Origin: Marinicauda salina
GTDB lineage: Bacteria; Pseudomonadota; Alphaproteobacteria; Caulobacterales; Maricaulaceae
Reading direction: 5' to 3'
Assembly (NCBI RefSeq): GCF_003122085.1
Contig: NZ_QEXV01000001.1
Span: 744,001-808,000 of the forward strand
DNA length: 64,000 nt
Positions 1 through 8,596 of this stretch are shown here, piece by piece. The translations under genes were made by a program, and so were the position numbers. Position 1 is the first letter of the stretch, and every line of letters starts with the position of its first letter. The notes below the pieces were generated by a model. That model searched no databases, was not told the origin of the DNA, and saw only the letters and a program-made list of their open reading frames with translations.

Positions 1-624
1 GCGCCCGCCAAGGCCTTCGTGATGGGCGCCGGCGTCGCCGGGCTTCAGGCCATCGCCACGGCGCGGCGTCTCGGCGCGGTCGTCTCGGCGACCGACGTGC
101 GCCCGGCCGCCAAGGAGCAGGTGGCGTCGCTGGGGGCGAAGTTCGTCGCCGTCGAGGATGAGGAATTCAAGGAAGCCGAGACCGCCGGCGGCTACGCCAA
201 GGAGATGAGCGACGAGTACAAGGCCAAGCAGGCCGAGCTGGTCGCGGCGCACCTGGCCAAGCAGGACGTGGTGGTGACCACCGCGCTCATTCCCGGCCGG
301 CCGGCTCCAAGGCTGATCGACACCGCGATGGTGGAGTCCATGCGCCCGGGCTCGGTCATTGTCGACATCGCCGCCGTCCAGGGCGGCAATTGCGAACTCA
401 CCCGGCCCGACGAGGTCGTCGAGCATGGCGGGGTGAAAATCGCGGGCTTCACGAACCTGCCGGGCCGGCTCGCCGCCGACGCCTCGCAGCTGTTCGCGAA
501 GAATCTCGTCAGCCTGGCGCCGCTTCTCCTCGACGAGGAGGGGAATTGCGCGCCGCACTGGGACGACGAGATCATCAAGGCCATGGCGCTGACCCGGGAC
601 GGGTCGGTCGTCCACGGCGAATAG
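1..624 (+). CDS. pntA: NAD(P) transhydrogenase subunit alpha part 1, 5'-truncated
   Basis: Open from the first base of the window; 207 residues remain, so the N-terminal half lies outside. This is the NAD(H)-binding domain I of the proton-translocating transhydrogenase, which passes hydride between NADH and NADP+ while protons cross the inner membrane. The dinucleotide-binding glycine motif GAGVAG lies at residues 9-14, followed by the ATDVRP strand end typical of the family. The C-terminal NLPGRLAADASQLFAKN segment is also family-typical. The remaining subunits follow on the same strand (pntAB 772, pntB 1555), the split three-gene layout known from alphaproteobacteria such as Rhodospirillum. 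The identification is firm; only the start is missing. Confidence 0.95.
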   Translation, partial: APAKAFVMGAGVAGLQAIATARRLGAVVSATDVRPAAKEQVASLGAKFVAVEDEEFKEAETAGGYAKEMSDEYKAKQAELVAAHLAKQDVVVTTALIPGRPAPRLIDTAMVESMRPGSVIVDIAAVQGGNCELTRPDEVVEHGGVKIAGFTNLPGRLAADASQLFAKNLVSLAPLLLDEEGNCAPHWDDEIIKAMALTRDGSVVHGE

Positions 625-638
625 AGGAGGAAAGGCCC

Positions 639-767
639 ATGAAACGCAGGATCGCACAGATCGTCATCGCCAGCGCGGCGATCGTGACGCTCAGCGCCGG
701 CGGCAGCGCGCTGTGGACGGCGATGGGGCCGGCCCAGCCGGCGGCCGTCGAAACCACGGATCGGTAG
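639..767 (+). CDS. Small single-span membrane or exported protein, 42 aa
   Basis: A 42-residue frame begins at an ATG preceded 10 bases upstream by a strong GAGGAGG ribosome-binding site. It lies between the stop of pntA (624) and the start of pntAB (772). Residues 2-5 are basic (KRRI), and residues 6-30 form one hydrophobic helix ([15 protein letters not shown]), so the product is either a signal-anchored peptide or a tiny inner-membrane protein; the tail is short and polar. I do not recognise a family. The position inside the transhydrogenase operon suggests co-expression with it, but no role can be read from the sequence. Confidence 0.6.
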   Translation: MKRRIAQIVIASAAIVTLSAGGSALWTAMGPAQPAAVETTDR

Positions 768-771
768 CGGC

Positions 772-1083
772 ATGGAAGCCGTCGACCCGATCGTCTTCCG
801 GCTGGCCGTCTTCGTGCTCGCGATCTTCGTGGGCTACTACGTGGTCTGGTCGGTGACGCCTGCGCTGCACACCCCGCTGATGAGCGTCACCAACGCCATC
901 TCCTCGGTGATCATCGTGGGCGCGCTTCTGGCCGCGGGCGCCGCCGCGACCGGCGCGGGCGGGCAGTTCGCCAAGGGCGCGGGCGCGCTCGCGGTTCTGC
1001 TCGCCAGCGTCAACATCTTCGGCGGATTCCTGGTCACCCAGCGCATGCTGGCGATGTACCGGAAGAAGGAGAAGTCGAAATGA
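772..1083 (+). CDS. pntAB: NAD(P) transhydrogenase subunit alpha part 2
   Basis: A 103-residue inner-membrane protein that supplies the first group of membrane helices of the transhydrogenase (part of domain II). Three to four hydrophobic segments are visible: residues 8-28, about 40-62 and about 70-92. The family-typical [19 protein letters not shown] segment sits between the first two. In E. coli this part is fused to the NAD domain; here it is a separate gene, as in many alphaproteobacteria. It starts 4 bases after the stop of the 42-aa frame and overlaps the next gene by ATGA, so the operon is probably translationally coupled. Confidence 0.93.
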   Translation: MEAVDPIVFRLAVFVLAIFVGYYVVWSVTPALHTPLMSVTNAISSVIIVGALLAAGAAATGAGGQFAKGAGALAVLLASVNIFGGFLVTQRMLAMYRKKEKSK

Positions 1084-1514
1084 AGCCTGTCGTCTTCGCG
1101 GCCTTCGCCGCGATCCTTCTCGCCGCCGGCCTCGGGGCCGCCGCCGAAGCCCAGCAGCGCGTCCAGACCCAGCCTCAGCGCGCGACGCCGGCCGCTCCCG
1201 CCCAGCAGGGCCAGTACGCCGCGCAGGAGCCGATCGCGGTCGAGCAATGCCCGATCTTCCGCGTCTGGATGGCTGAATCCGGCCTGCTGTTTCACTGCAA
1301 CGGCTGGGCGATGACGTTCGACGGCGGCTCGCGCCCGGGCGGCATCGCCGCAGCCCACGCCGTGCTGGCCCGGCATCGCGCCGAGGAGGCCCAGGCGTTC
1401 GTGCGCTACCAGCCGGTCGCCGACAACGCGATCTGCCAGGAAGTCGACTACACCCGCTACGGCGGCATGTTCGAGGAAGGCCGCTGCGCCCGGGTGATCT
1501 CGCTCGGAGGTTAG
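1080..1514 (+). CDS. Secreted hypothetical protein inside the pnt operon
   Basis: A 144-residue protein whose ATG overlaps the pntAB stop (ATGA), a strong sign of translational coupling. Residues 1-24 look like a cleavable signal peptide ending in AEA. A Gln/Pro/Ala-rich linker follows (about 25-55). The rest is a small globular domain with four cysteines (EQCPIF, FHCNGW, ICQEV, GRCARV) that could form two disulfides in the periplasm. I do not recognise the family. It sits between the two membrane subunits of the transhydrogenase, so it is expressed with them; whether it touches the complex is unknown. Confidence 0.75.
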   Translation: MKPVVFAAFAAILLAAGLGAAAEAQQRVQTQPQRATPAAPAQQGQYAAQEPIAVEQCPIFRVWMAESGLLFHCNGWAMTFDGGSRPGGIAAAHAVLARHRAEEAQAFVRYQPVADNAICQEVDYTRYGGMFEEGRCARVISLGG

Positions 1515-1554
1515 GTCCGAACCCCCGCCCAACGCCGGAAACATCGGAGCGATC

Positions 1555-2961
1555 ATGTCCGCCAATCTCGCCGCGCTGCTCTATCTCGGCTCGGGCATCC
1601 TGTTCATTCTCGCCCTGAGGGGGCTGTCGAGCCCGGAGACGGCCCGGCGCGGCAACTATTTCGGCATGGCCGGCATGGCGCTGGCGATCGTCACCACCCT
1701 GCTGGTCATCGAGCTCGACGGGGCGGGGCTGCTGATGATCGCCGCAGCCGTCGCGATCGGCGGCGGGATCGGCGCGGTGGTCGCCCGGCGCATCGCCATG
1801 ACGGCGATGCCCCAGCTCGTCGCCGCCTTCCACTCGCTCGTAGGGCTGAGCGCGGTGCTGGTGGCGGCGGCGGCGCTCTACGCGCCGGCGGCCTTCCACA
1901 TCGCCACGGCGATGGGCGACGTGAGGGCGCTCTCCCTGGTCGAGCTGTCGCTTGGCGCGGGGATAGGCGCGATCACGTTCTCCGGCTCGGTGATCGCCTT
2001 CATGAAGCTGCAGGGGATCATGAGCGGCAAGCCGATCGTGTTCGCCGGCCAGCACTGGCTCAATCTCGGACTCGGGATCGCGGTCGCGGTGTTCATCGCC
2101 TTCCTGACCGCCTCGGGCGGCGAGGCGAAGGTCGCCTTCTGGATCGTCACCATCGTCGCGCTCGTGCTCGGCGTGCTGCTGATCGTGCCGATCGGCGGCG
2201 CGGACATGCCCGTCGTCGTCTCCATGCTCAACAGCTATTCGGGCTGGGCCGCCGCCGCGCTCGGATTCACGCTGGAGAACACCGCGCTGCTGGTGACCGG
2301 CGCGCTGGTCGGCTCCTCGGGCGCGATCCTGTCCTACATCATGTGCAAGGGGATGAACCGGTCCTTCATCTCGGTGATCCTCGGCGGCTTCGGCGGCGAG
2401 ACCGCCGCGGCGGCCGGCGGCGACGACGTCGACCGGACGATCAAGCAGGGCTCGGCCGACGACGCGGCCTTCATCATGCAGAACGCCGGCAAGGTCATCA
2501 TCGTGCCCGGCTACGGCATGGCGGTCGCCCAGGCCCAGCACGCGCTCAAGGAGATGGCCGACCTCTTGAAGGCCGAAGGCGTCGACGTCTCCTACGCCAT
2601 CCATCCCGTCGCCGGGCGCATGCCCGGCCACATGAACGTGCTGCTCGCCGAGGCCCAGGTGCCCTATGACGAGGTGTTCGAGCTCGAGGACATCAACTCG
2701 GAGTTCTCGACCGCCGACGTCGCCTTCGTGATCGGCGCCAACGACGTCACCAACCCGGCCGCCGAGGACGATCCCTCGAGCCCGATCTACGGCATGCCCG
2801 TGCTGCAGGTCTGGAAGGCCAAGACCGTCTTCTTCGTCAAGCGCTCGCTGGGCTCGGGCTATGCGGGTATCGAGAACCCGCTCTTCTTCCGCGACAACAC
2901 GATGATGCTGCTCGGCGACGCCAAGAAGATGACCGAGTCCATCGTCAAGGCGATCGACTGA
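1555..2961 (+). CDS. pntB: NAD(P) transhydrogenase subunit beta
   Basis: 468 residues, the usual length for PntB. The N-terminal half contains eight to nine hydrophobic helices (from about residue 5 to 265) that make up the proton channel with PntAB. After a linker at about 275-300 comes the NADP(H)-binding domain III. It carries the GYGMAVAQAQ nucleotide loop near residue 319, the HPVAGRMPGHMNVLLAEA segment, and the GANDVTNPAA motif that contacts NADP. The C-terminus (NPLFFRDNTMMLLGDAKK) is highly conserved in the family. The complete enzyme makes NADPH from NADH at the expense of the proton gradient. Confidence 0.97.
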   Translation: MSANLAALLYLGSGILFILALRGLSSPETARRGNYFGMAGMALAIVTTLLVIELDGAGLLMIAAAVAIGGGIGAVVARRIAMTAMPQLVAAFHSLVGLSAVLVAAAALYAPAAFHIATAMGDVRALSLVELSLGAGIGAITFSGSVIAFMKLQGIMSGKPIVFAGQHWLNLGLGIAVAVFIAFLTASGGEAKVAFWIVTIVALVLGVLLIVPIGGADMPVVVSMLNSYSGWAAAALGFTLENTALLVTGALVGSSGAILSYIMCKGMNRSFISVILGGFGGETAAAAGGDDVDRTIKQGSADDAAFIMQNAGKVIIVPGYGMAVAQAQHALKEMADLLKAEGVDVSYAIHPVAGRMPGHMNVLLAEAQVPYDEVFELEDINSEFSTADVAFVIGANDVTNPAAEDDPSSPIYGMPVLQVWKAKTVFFVKRSLGSGYAGIENPLFFRDNTMMLLGDAKKMTESIVKAID

Positions 2962-3093
2962 CCGACAGCTTCCGATGCAATCCCGCCGCACCTGAGCCCG
3001 GCTCGCGTTCTCGAGGCGCCCTCGGCCATGGACTCCGCCCCGCCGCGCGTCGCCTAATCCTCCGCGCATCGGTTCGCGAGGGAGGGCGCAGCC

Positions 3094-4068
3094 GTGGATT
3101 GGGGGGAGATCGCCGAGCTCGTCGGCTCGGCCTGGCTCTGGATCGGGCCGTGGGGCCGGGCCGGCGTCGTCGCGCTGGGCGCGGTCTACGTCTTCTGGGC
3201 GGCGCTGTTCATCTGGCAGAGCCGGATCATCTACTTCACCGATCCCACGCGCACCCACCCCGAGGAGGCGGGGCTCGACAACGCGCGCGAGGACGAGATC
3301 GAGACCCCCGACGGCGAGCGGCTGGTGCTGTGGCGGGCGGATCCGGCCTGGGAGGGCGCGCCGCACATCGTCTATCTTCACGGCAACCGCCGCGCTTTGT
3401 GGCGCCGGGCGCGCTTCTTCCGGATGTTCCTGGCCGCGGGCTGGGGGCTCACCGCGCTCGCCCATCGCGGTTTCAACGGCTCGACCGGCCGGCCCAGCGA
3501 GAAGAACAATGTCCGCGACGCCATCCTGGTCTGCGACCGGCTGGCCGAGGCCGGCGTCGACCTGTCGAAGCTGGTCGTCTACGGGGAGTCGCTGGGTTCG
3601 GGCACGGCCGTCCAGGTCGCCGTGGCGCGACCGGTGGGCGGGGTGATCCTCCACGCGCCCTATGACAGCTTCCGCGACATCGTGCGCTCGCGCACGGCCT
3701 TCCTGCTGCCGCGCCTGGTGTTCCGCGACCGCTACGATTCCATCCGCCAGATCGCCGGGGTGACCGCGCCCATCCTGTGGATCCACGGCGACGACGACCG
3801 GCTCATCCCGCTGGCGCGCGGGCGGCGGCTCTACGACGCCGCGCCGGGGCCGAAATACGCCGCCCTGGTCAAGGGCGCGAACCATTTCGGCATTTACACC
3901 CAGCAGGTGTTCAACCAGCATATCCGCTTCTTCGCCGAGAGCGTCGCGTGCGCCGCCGGCGCGTCCGATCGCGAGGGCGAGGCGAGCGTCATCGATCCCG
4001 TCCTGCCGGACGAGGACGCCCGGCCGGAGCGCGCCGCGCGCCGGGCTCGACGCCGCGGAAGGGGCTGA
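3094..4068 (+). CDS. Membrane-anchored alpha/beta hydrolase
   Basis: 324 residues from a GTG start, preceded by a GAGGGAGGG ribosome-binding site. An N-terminal hydrophobic segment (about 22-45) probably anchors the protein in the inner membrane. An alpha/beta-hydrolase fold follows with the nucleophile elbow GESLG (Ser166), an acidic residue in HGDDDR (Asp233) and a histidine in GANHFG (His264), which form a plausible catalytic triad. The oxyanion region YLHGNR lies about 90 residues before the nucleophile. The arrangement resembles BEM46/ABHD13-type hydrolases of unknown substrate. The Arg-rich last 25 residues are probably disordered. The methyltransferase gene starts 4 bases downstream, so the two are likely co-transcribed. 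Confidence 0.85.
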   Translation: MDWGEIAELVGSAWLWIGPWGRAGVVALGAVYVFWAALFIWQSRIIYFTDPTRTHPEEAGLDNAREDEIETPDGERLVLWRADPAWEGAPHIVYLHGNRRALWRRARFFRMFLAAGWGLTALAHRGFNGSTGRPSEKNNVRDAILVCDRLAEAGVDLSKLVVYGESLGSGTAVQVAVARPVGGVILHAPYDSFRDIVRSRTAFLLPRLVFRDRYDSIRQIAGVTAPILWIHGDDDRLIPLARGRRLYDAAPGPKYAALVKGANHFGIYTQQVFNQHIRFFAESVACAAGASDREGEASVIDPVLPDEDARPERAARRARRRGRG

Positions 4069-4072
4069 CCGC

Positions 4073-4693
4073 ATGTCCTTCTACGACGATCACGTCCTGC
4101 CGCATCTCATCGGCTTCGCCTGCTCCCAGCCCCAGATCATGAAGAAGCGCAGCCAGGTCGTGCCCGCCGCGGAGGGCCGCGTCCTGGAGGTCGGCTTCGG
4201 CTCGGGGACCAATCTCGGCTTCTACGATCCGGTCCGCGTCGAGCGCCTGTTCGCGCTGGAGCCGTCGAAGGGCATGCGCCGCAAGGCGGCCAAGGCGGTC
4301 GCGGCGAGCCCGCTCGAGATCGAGTGGCTCGACCTGCCCGGCGAGGCGATTCCGCTGGACGACGAGAGCGTCGATACGGTCGTGCTGACCTACACCGCCT
4401 GCACCATCCCCGACGTCGCCGCCGCGCTCGAGGGCATGCGCCGCGTGCTCAAGCCCGGCGGCCGGCTGCTCTTCTCCGAGCACGGCGCGGCGCCGGACCC
4501 CGGCGTGGCGAAGTGGCAGCGGCGCATCGAGCCGATCTGGAAGCCGATCGCGGGCGGCTGCCATCTCACGCGCAAGCCCGACCAGCTCATCGAGGACGCC
4601 GGCTTCGCGATCGACCGGATGGAGGCCGACTATCTGCCGAAATCGCCGAAGATCGCAGCGTACAACTACGCCGGATCGGCCAGCCGGCGGTGA
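4073..4693 (+). CDS. Class I SAM-dependent methyltransferase
   Basis: 206 residues. A SAM-binding motif I (VLEVGFGSGTN) occurs near residue 36, followed by the acidic end of strand 2 (ALEPSKGM). A UbiE/phosphatidylethanolamine N-methyltransferase-like motif occurs around VLTYTACTIPD and RRVLKPGGRLLFSEHG. This layout is that of the Methyltransf_11 superfamily, which acts on small molecules or lipids; the substrate cannot be named. The gene starts 4 bases after the hydrolase gene, suggesting one transcript. The facing DksA-like gene ends 7 bases downstream, so the 3' ends are nearly abutted. Confidence 0.85.
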   Translation: MSFYDDHVLPHLIGFACSQPQIMKKRSQVVPAAEGRVLEVGFGSGTNLGFYDPVRVERLFALEPSKGMRRKAAKAVAASPLEIEWLDLPGEAIPLDDESVDTVVLTYTACTIPDVAAALEGMRRVLKPGGRLLFSEHGAAPDPGVAKWQRRIEPIWKPIAGGCHLTRKPDQLIEDAGFAIDRMEADYLPKSPKIAAYNYAGSASRR

Positions 4694-4700
4694 CGCGATC

Positions 4701-5036
4701 TCACCCGCCGGCGCAATCGGCGCAGCGCGGCGCGGCGGGATCGATCTCGAGACGCTTCTCGGAAATTTGTTCGCCGCATTCCACGCAATAGCCGTACTCG
4801 CCCTCGTCCAGGCGCGAGAGCGCCGCCTCGATGCGGCGCAGCTCCTGGGCGCGTCGATCGTCGGCGGCCTTGGCCATAGCCTGGACCTGCAGGCTGTCCT
4901 GGCGCGACAGGCGCCCCACGGACTGCTGGTCGAGCGCGACCGGCTTGCGGTCCTCGGCGGCGGATTCGGACAGTTTCTCGAGTTCGGCGCGCAGCGCTTC
5001 CAGCCGCGCCCGGACCGTTGGTTCGTCAAACGCCAT
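4701..5036 (-). CDS. DksA/TraR-family C4 zinc-finger protein
   Basis: 111 residues. The N-terminal 75 residues form a charged helical, probably coiled-coil region (VRARLEALRAELEKLSE and RRAQELRRIEAALSRLDEGEYG). The C-terminus is a four-cysteine zinc finger with two pairs, CVEC and CADC, 17 residues apart. The product is shorter than true DksA (about 150 aa) and resembles the TraR/YbiI-type or alphaproteobacterial 'conjugal transfer TraR-like' proteins. DksA relatives bind the RNA polymerase secondary channel and modulate initiation together with ppGpp. Whether this one keeps the acidic tip residues needed for that was not resolved. Confidence 0.85.
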   Translation of the reverse strand: MAFDEPTVRARLEALRAELEKLSESAAEDRKPVALDQQSVGRLSRQDSLQVQAMAKAADDRRAQELRRIEAALSRLDEGEYGYCVECGEQISEKRLEIDPAAPRCADCAGG

Positions 5037-5079
5037 GGGTTAAGAGACCTAACACGGCCGGAAGAGCGAAGGGACACCC

Positions 5080-5577
5080 GTGCACGATCATTTCATGCGG
5101 TTCGCGCAGTATAACGCCTGGGCGAACGCGCGGCTCTACGACGCCTCGACGGCGCTGAGCGACTTCGAGCGCAAGCGCGACGTGAAGGCCTATTTCCGCA
5201 GCCTTCACGGCACGCTCAATCATCTGCTCGTCGCCGACCGGATCTGGCTGCGCCGGATCACGGGGGACGGGCCTGCGCCGAAACGCCTGGACGAGACGGT
5301 GTTCGAGCAGTTCCCCGAGCTGCGCGAGGCGCGGGAGGCCGAAGACCGCCGCATCATCGATTTCGTCTCGGGGCTCGACGAGCCGGATTTCGAGCGCGTC
5401 ATCGAGTACGGCAATACGCGGGGCGAGACCCACGCCCTGCCGCTGCAGGTCATCCTGGCCCACCTGTTCAACCACCAGACCCATCATCGCGGCCAGGCGA
5501 CGCACATCCTCCGCCAGCTGGGCGTCGCCGAGCCGCCGGCGCTGGACCTGCTCTATTTCGCGCTGCCGACGGGCTGA
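5080..5577 (+). CDS. DinB-family protein
   Basis: 165 residues from a GTG start with a GAAGGG ribosome-binding site; an ATG at 5095 is an alternative. The MRFAQYNAWANARLYD opening is the first helix of DinB/YfiT-like four-helix bundles. The three metal-binding histidines are visible: one in LHGTLNHLL (about residue 48) and two in FNHQTHHRGQ (about residue 130). These proteins are metal-dependent, often thiol-related transferases or stress proteins with unknown substrates. The gene overlaps tail-to-tail with the DUF1499 gene by 25 bp. Confidence 0.88.
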   Translation: MHDHFMRFAQYNAWANARLYDASTALSDFERKRDVKAYFRSLHGTLNHLLVADRIWLRRITGDGPAPKRLDETVFEQFPELREAREAEDRRIIDFVSGLDEPDFERVIEYGNTRGETHALPLQVILAHLFNHQTHHRGQATHILRQLGVAEPPALDLLYFALPTG

Positions 5578-5984
5578 GACCCGTCGAGGCGCCGCGCCGT
5601 CTCCGCGAGCCAGGCCTTCACCCGCTTCTCGTTGACCCGGAAATCATAGCGACCGACGACGGCGCGCGAGTACACGGCGAGCGCCGAGCGGCCCGAATCC
5701 GCGGCGAAGGCCTCGACCGTGACATGGTCGGGAAAGCGGAAGACGAGGCTGCGCTGGACGAGTTCGGCCTGGCCGCCCTCTTGTCGCAGAAGCTTCACCC
5801 GCGGCTGCGCGAGCCCCGCGGCGATGAACGTCTCCAGCGCGGCGGCCGGGGCGGCGTCGAAGACGGGGCTGACCTGATCGGGCGCGGCGGCCGCGTCGAA
5901 GCCCTCGGGCAGGACCAGCCAGCGCCGCGGCCGCCGGTCGGGCTCGAGCGTCGAGAAATCAATTGGAAACGGCTGTCGCGGCAT
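5553..5984 (-). CDS. DUF1499-family protein
   Basis: 143 residues starting at an ATG preceded by GGAGGGACCC; a longer in-frame start at 6017 lacks a ribosome-binding site. The protein opens MPRQPFPIDFSTL. The domain carries the aromatic-basic ending VYSRAVVGRYDFRVNEKRVKAWL, in which 'YSRSRVGRSDFGVNRKRVE'-like wording is the DUF1499 hallmark. No signal peptide or membrane span is visible. The function of DUF1499 proteins is unknown. The last 25 bp overlap the end of the opposing DinB gene. A divergent promoter region of about 115 bp separates the start from the ABC exporter operon at 6102. Confidence 0.8.
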   Translation of the reverse strand: MPRQPFPIDFSTLEPDRRPRRWLVLPEGFDAAAAPDQVSPVFDAAPAAALETFIAAGLAQPRVKLLRQEGGQAELVQRSLVFRFPDHVTVEAFAADSGRSALAVYSRAVVGRYDFRVNEKRVKAWLAETARRLDGSQPVGSAK

Positions 5985-6101
5985 GACGGGTCCCTCCGTC
6001 GAATCAAAATAAATCACTCAAGGGTGGTTTGTAGCTGGAACGCCATGCGACGACCGCCTAGAGAGAACGCAACCCTTCGGCAGCCGTGATCGGGGCCCCG
6101 G

Positions 6102-7046
6102 ATGAGCGAATTCGCGCTCGAGGTCGAGCGGATCTCCAAGACGTTCGGCCGCAAGCAGGCCGTCAGGGACGTCACCTTCCAGGCGCGCCGCGGCGAGATC
6201 ACGGGATTCCTGGGCCCCAACGGCGCGGGCAAGACGACCACGCTGCGCATGGCGCTGGGGATCATCGGGCCCGACTCGGGAACGGCGCGCCTGTTCGGCC
6301 GTCCGCCCGACCGGCGCAGCCTCGACCGCGTCGGCTTCCTGCCCGAGGAACGCGGCGTCTATCGCAAGATGACCGCCGAGGCGGTGATCGCCTTCTTCGC
6401 CCGGCTCAAGGGTCTGTCGGCGGGCGAGGCGCGCCGCCGCGCGCGCGCCTACCTGGAACGCTTCGGGCTCGCCGAGGCCGCGCAGCTGAAGATGAAATCG
6501 CTGTCCAAGGGTATGGCGCAGAAGGTCCAGATCATCGCGTCGATCGCCCACGAGCCCGAATTCATCATTCTCGACGAGCCGTTCTCCGGCCTCGACCCGG
6601 TCAACCAGGCCGTCCTCGAGGCGATGATCCGCGAGCAGGCCGCCGCCGGCCGGACCGTCCTGTTCTCGACCCACGTCATGGAGCACGCCGAGCGGCTGTG
6701 CGACCGCATCGTGCTGATGGCGCGCGGCGAGAAGGTGTTCGACGGCCGGGTCGACGAGGCGCTCGCCGCCGTGCCCCGCCAGGTCACGCTCGGCGTGACG
6801 TCCGATCACGACATTCCCGAGCTGCTCGGCGGGTTCGGCGAGGTCGAGGACATGGGACCGGACGCCGAGGGCGCCGAGACCTGGCGCATCGAGCTCGACG
6901 CCGGCGCGGACGCCCAGCAGGTGCTCAAGGCCTGCGTCGACGCCGGGGTGCGGCTGGCGCGCTTCGAGCCGCGCCGGCCGCATCTTCACGACGCCTTCGT
7001 CCAGCTCGTCGCCGATCCCGCGGCCGTCGAACCCGAGGAGGCCTGA
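6102..7046 (+). CDS. ABC exporter ATP-binding protein (NatA type)
   Basis: 314 residues. It has Walker A GPNGAGKTT at about residues 38-46, the signature LSKGMAQKVQ near 134, and Walker B FIILDEPFSGLDP near 155. A switch histidine follows in FSTHVMEHAE. The C-terminal 80 residues are the DUF4162 domain typical of NatA/YhaQ-like ATPases that power ABC-2 permeases. The partner permease starts 3 bases downstream, so the two form a complete exporter. Homologous NatAB systems extrude sodium or antibiotics, but the substrate here is unknown. Confidence 0.9.
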   Translation: MSEFALEVERISKTFGRKQAVRDVTFQARRGEITGFLGPNGAGKTTTLRMALGIIGPDSGTARLFGRPPDRRSLDRVGFLPEERGVYRKMTAEAVIAFFARLKGLSAGEARRRARAYLERFGLAEAAQLKMKSLSKGMAQKVQIIASIAHEPEFIILDEPFSGLDPVNQAVLEAMIREQAAAGRTVLFSTHVMEHAERLCDRIVLMARGEKVFDGRVDEALAAVPRQVTLGVTSDHDIPELLGGFGEVEDMGPDAEGAETWRIELDAGADAQQVLKACVDAGVRLARFEPRRPHLHDAFVQLVADPAAVEPEEA

Positions 7047-7049
7047 GCG

Positions 7050-8516
7050 ATGCGTGCGATTTACCTCATCGCCCGCCGGGAATACCTGTCCTACGTGGCG
7101 ACGTGGGGGTTCTGGCTGTCGCTGCTGTCGGTGCCGATCTTCATGACGCTCGGCGCCTTCATTCCCTACCTGATCGAATCCGCCCAGCCGACGCGCTACT
7201 ACACGGTCATCGACGAGACCGGCGGCGGGCTCGACGACATCATCCAGGCCAATGTCGAGGCCGAGCGCCGTCAGGCCGCCCGCGCCGCGGTCGAGGCCGC
7301 CGCCCGCCTGCGCGGCGATCCCGACACGGCGCGCGAGGCGCTGGCCGCCTTCGACGCCGATCCGGACGGGCTCGGGGGGCTCGACGACGCGCTCGCCGCG
7401 ATCGGGATCGAGGAAAGCGCCTCGGAATTCGCCGCCGGGCTGGGCCGGCGGGTCCGGGTCGAAGCGCCGGCGTCGGACGCCGAGAGCCTGCGGCCCTGGC
7501 TCACCGGAGAGCGCCTGATCGACACGCCCGAGGGGCCCAGACCGCTGTTCGCGGCGGCCTTCATCCGCGAGAACGGCGAGTCCGCCCCGATGGAGCTCGT
7601 CTACTATTCGACCAATGTCACCGACTCGAGCCTGCGCAGCGATCTGCGCGACGCGCTCGGCGCGCACCTGCGCCGCGAGGCGCTGCGCGCGCGCGGGCTC
7701 AGCGACGCCGACATCGCCTCGGTGAGCGGGATCGAGCCGTCCCTGCGCGTACTCGACCCGAGCGCGGCGGCCGGCGTCGACTCCGAGGTGACGCTGGCCG
7801 ACCGCGCACCCTTCATCCTGTCGCTGGTGCTCGCCTTCCTGCTGTGGAGCACGATCTTCTCGGTGGCGAACATGCTGCTGACCAGCCTGATCGAGGAGAA
7901 GGGCGGCAAGGTGATCGAGCTGCTGCTCTCCTCGGCGCGCTTCCACGAGATCCTGATCGGCAAGCTCGCCGGCGTGGCGGCCGTCTCCTTCACCCTGTTC
8001 GCGGTGTGGGGCGCGGTCGGCGGGGTCGTCTCCGTGATCGGCGGGGCGGCGCTGGCCGCGGTCGATCCCGAGATCGTCAAACTTATCACCGGCCTGTTCG
8101 ACCCCGGCCTGATCCTCGCGGCGGCGTTCTTCTTTGTCGTCGGGTATCTGATGTTCGGCTCGATCTTCCTCGCGCTCGGCTCGCTGTGCGAGTCGATGCA
8201 GGACGCCCAGACGCTGATGACCCCGATCATCCTGGTGCTGATGGCGCCGCTGCTGATCCTGGTCTTCGCCATCGAGGCGATGGATTCGGCCATCGTCCAG
8301 GCCGCGTCCTGGTTCCCGCTATGGACCCCCTTCATCATGATGGCGCGGCTGCCCTCGGAGCCGCCGCTCTGGGAAGTAGCCGGCGCGATCGGGCTGATGG
8401 TCGCGACCATGGCCGCGACGCTGTGGGGCTCGTCGGCGATCTTCCGCCGCGGCGCGCTGAACATGGCCGACGCGGAATCGGTCAAGCGCTTCTTTTCCTT
8501 CAAGAAGCAGGGCTGA
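7050..8516 (+). CDS. ABC-2 type permease (NatB-like)
   Basis: 488 residues. One membrane helix lies near the N-terminus (about 18-42), then a large hydrophilic loop (about 45-255), then five or six helices grouped in the C-terminal half. This is the ABC2_membrane_3 layout used by NatB/YhaP. The segment SLIEEKGGKVIELLLSSA, just after the first C-terminal helix, is the coupling motif that contacts the ATPase. The gene starts 3 bases after the ATPase stop. A strong hairpin follows the stop codon, separating this operon from the convergent rpsU. Confidence 0.9.
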   Translation: MRAIYLIARREYLSYVATWGFWLSLLSVPIFMTLGAFIPYLIESAQPTRYYTVIDETGGGLDDIIQANVEAERRQAARAAVEAAARLRGDPDTAREALAAFDADPDGLGGLDDALAAIGIEESASEFAAGLGRRVRVEAPASDAESLRPWLTGERLIDTPEGPRPLFAAAFIRENGESAPMELVYYSTNVTDSSLRSDLRDALGAHLRREALRARGLSDADIASVSGIEPSLRVLDPSAAAGVDSEVTLADRAPFILSLVLAFLLWSTIFSVANMLLTSLIEEKGGKVIELLLSSARFHEILIGKLAGVAAVSFTLFAVWGAVGGVVSVIGGAALAAVDPEIVKLITGLFDPGLILAAAFFFVVGYLMFGSIFLALGSLCESMQDAQTLMTPIILVLMAPLLILVFAIEAMDSAIVQAASWFPLWTPFIMMARLPSEPPLWEVAGAIGLMVATMAATLWGSSAIFRRGALNMADAESVKRFFSFKKQG

Positions 8517-8531
8517 GTTCCCACAAGCGAA

Positions 8532-8559
8532 AACGCCGCGCCCGGTCGGGCGCGGCGTT
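8532..8559. terminator. Bidirectional hairpin between ABC permease and rpsU
   Basis: A perfect 13-bp stem, AACGCCGCGCCCG paired with CGGGCGCGGCGTT around a 2-base loop, lies between two convergent genes (stops at 8516 and 8597). The stem edges are A- and T-rich on both sides, so it can act as a terminator for either strand. Confidence 0.75.
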
Positions 8560-8596
8560 CGAATTCCGTGAAGCGACGCCTTTCGGCGCGGACGGT

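Noticed and set aside
691-4074. Very long open frame antisense to the pnt operon
   Set aside because: High-GC DNA leaves the antisense frame free of stops; its translation is low-complexity Arg/Asp/His-rich and the sense genes are clear.
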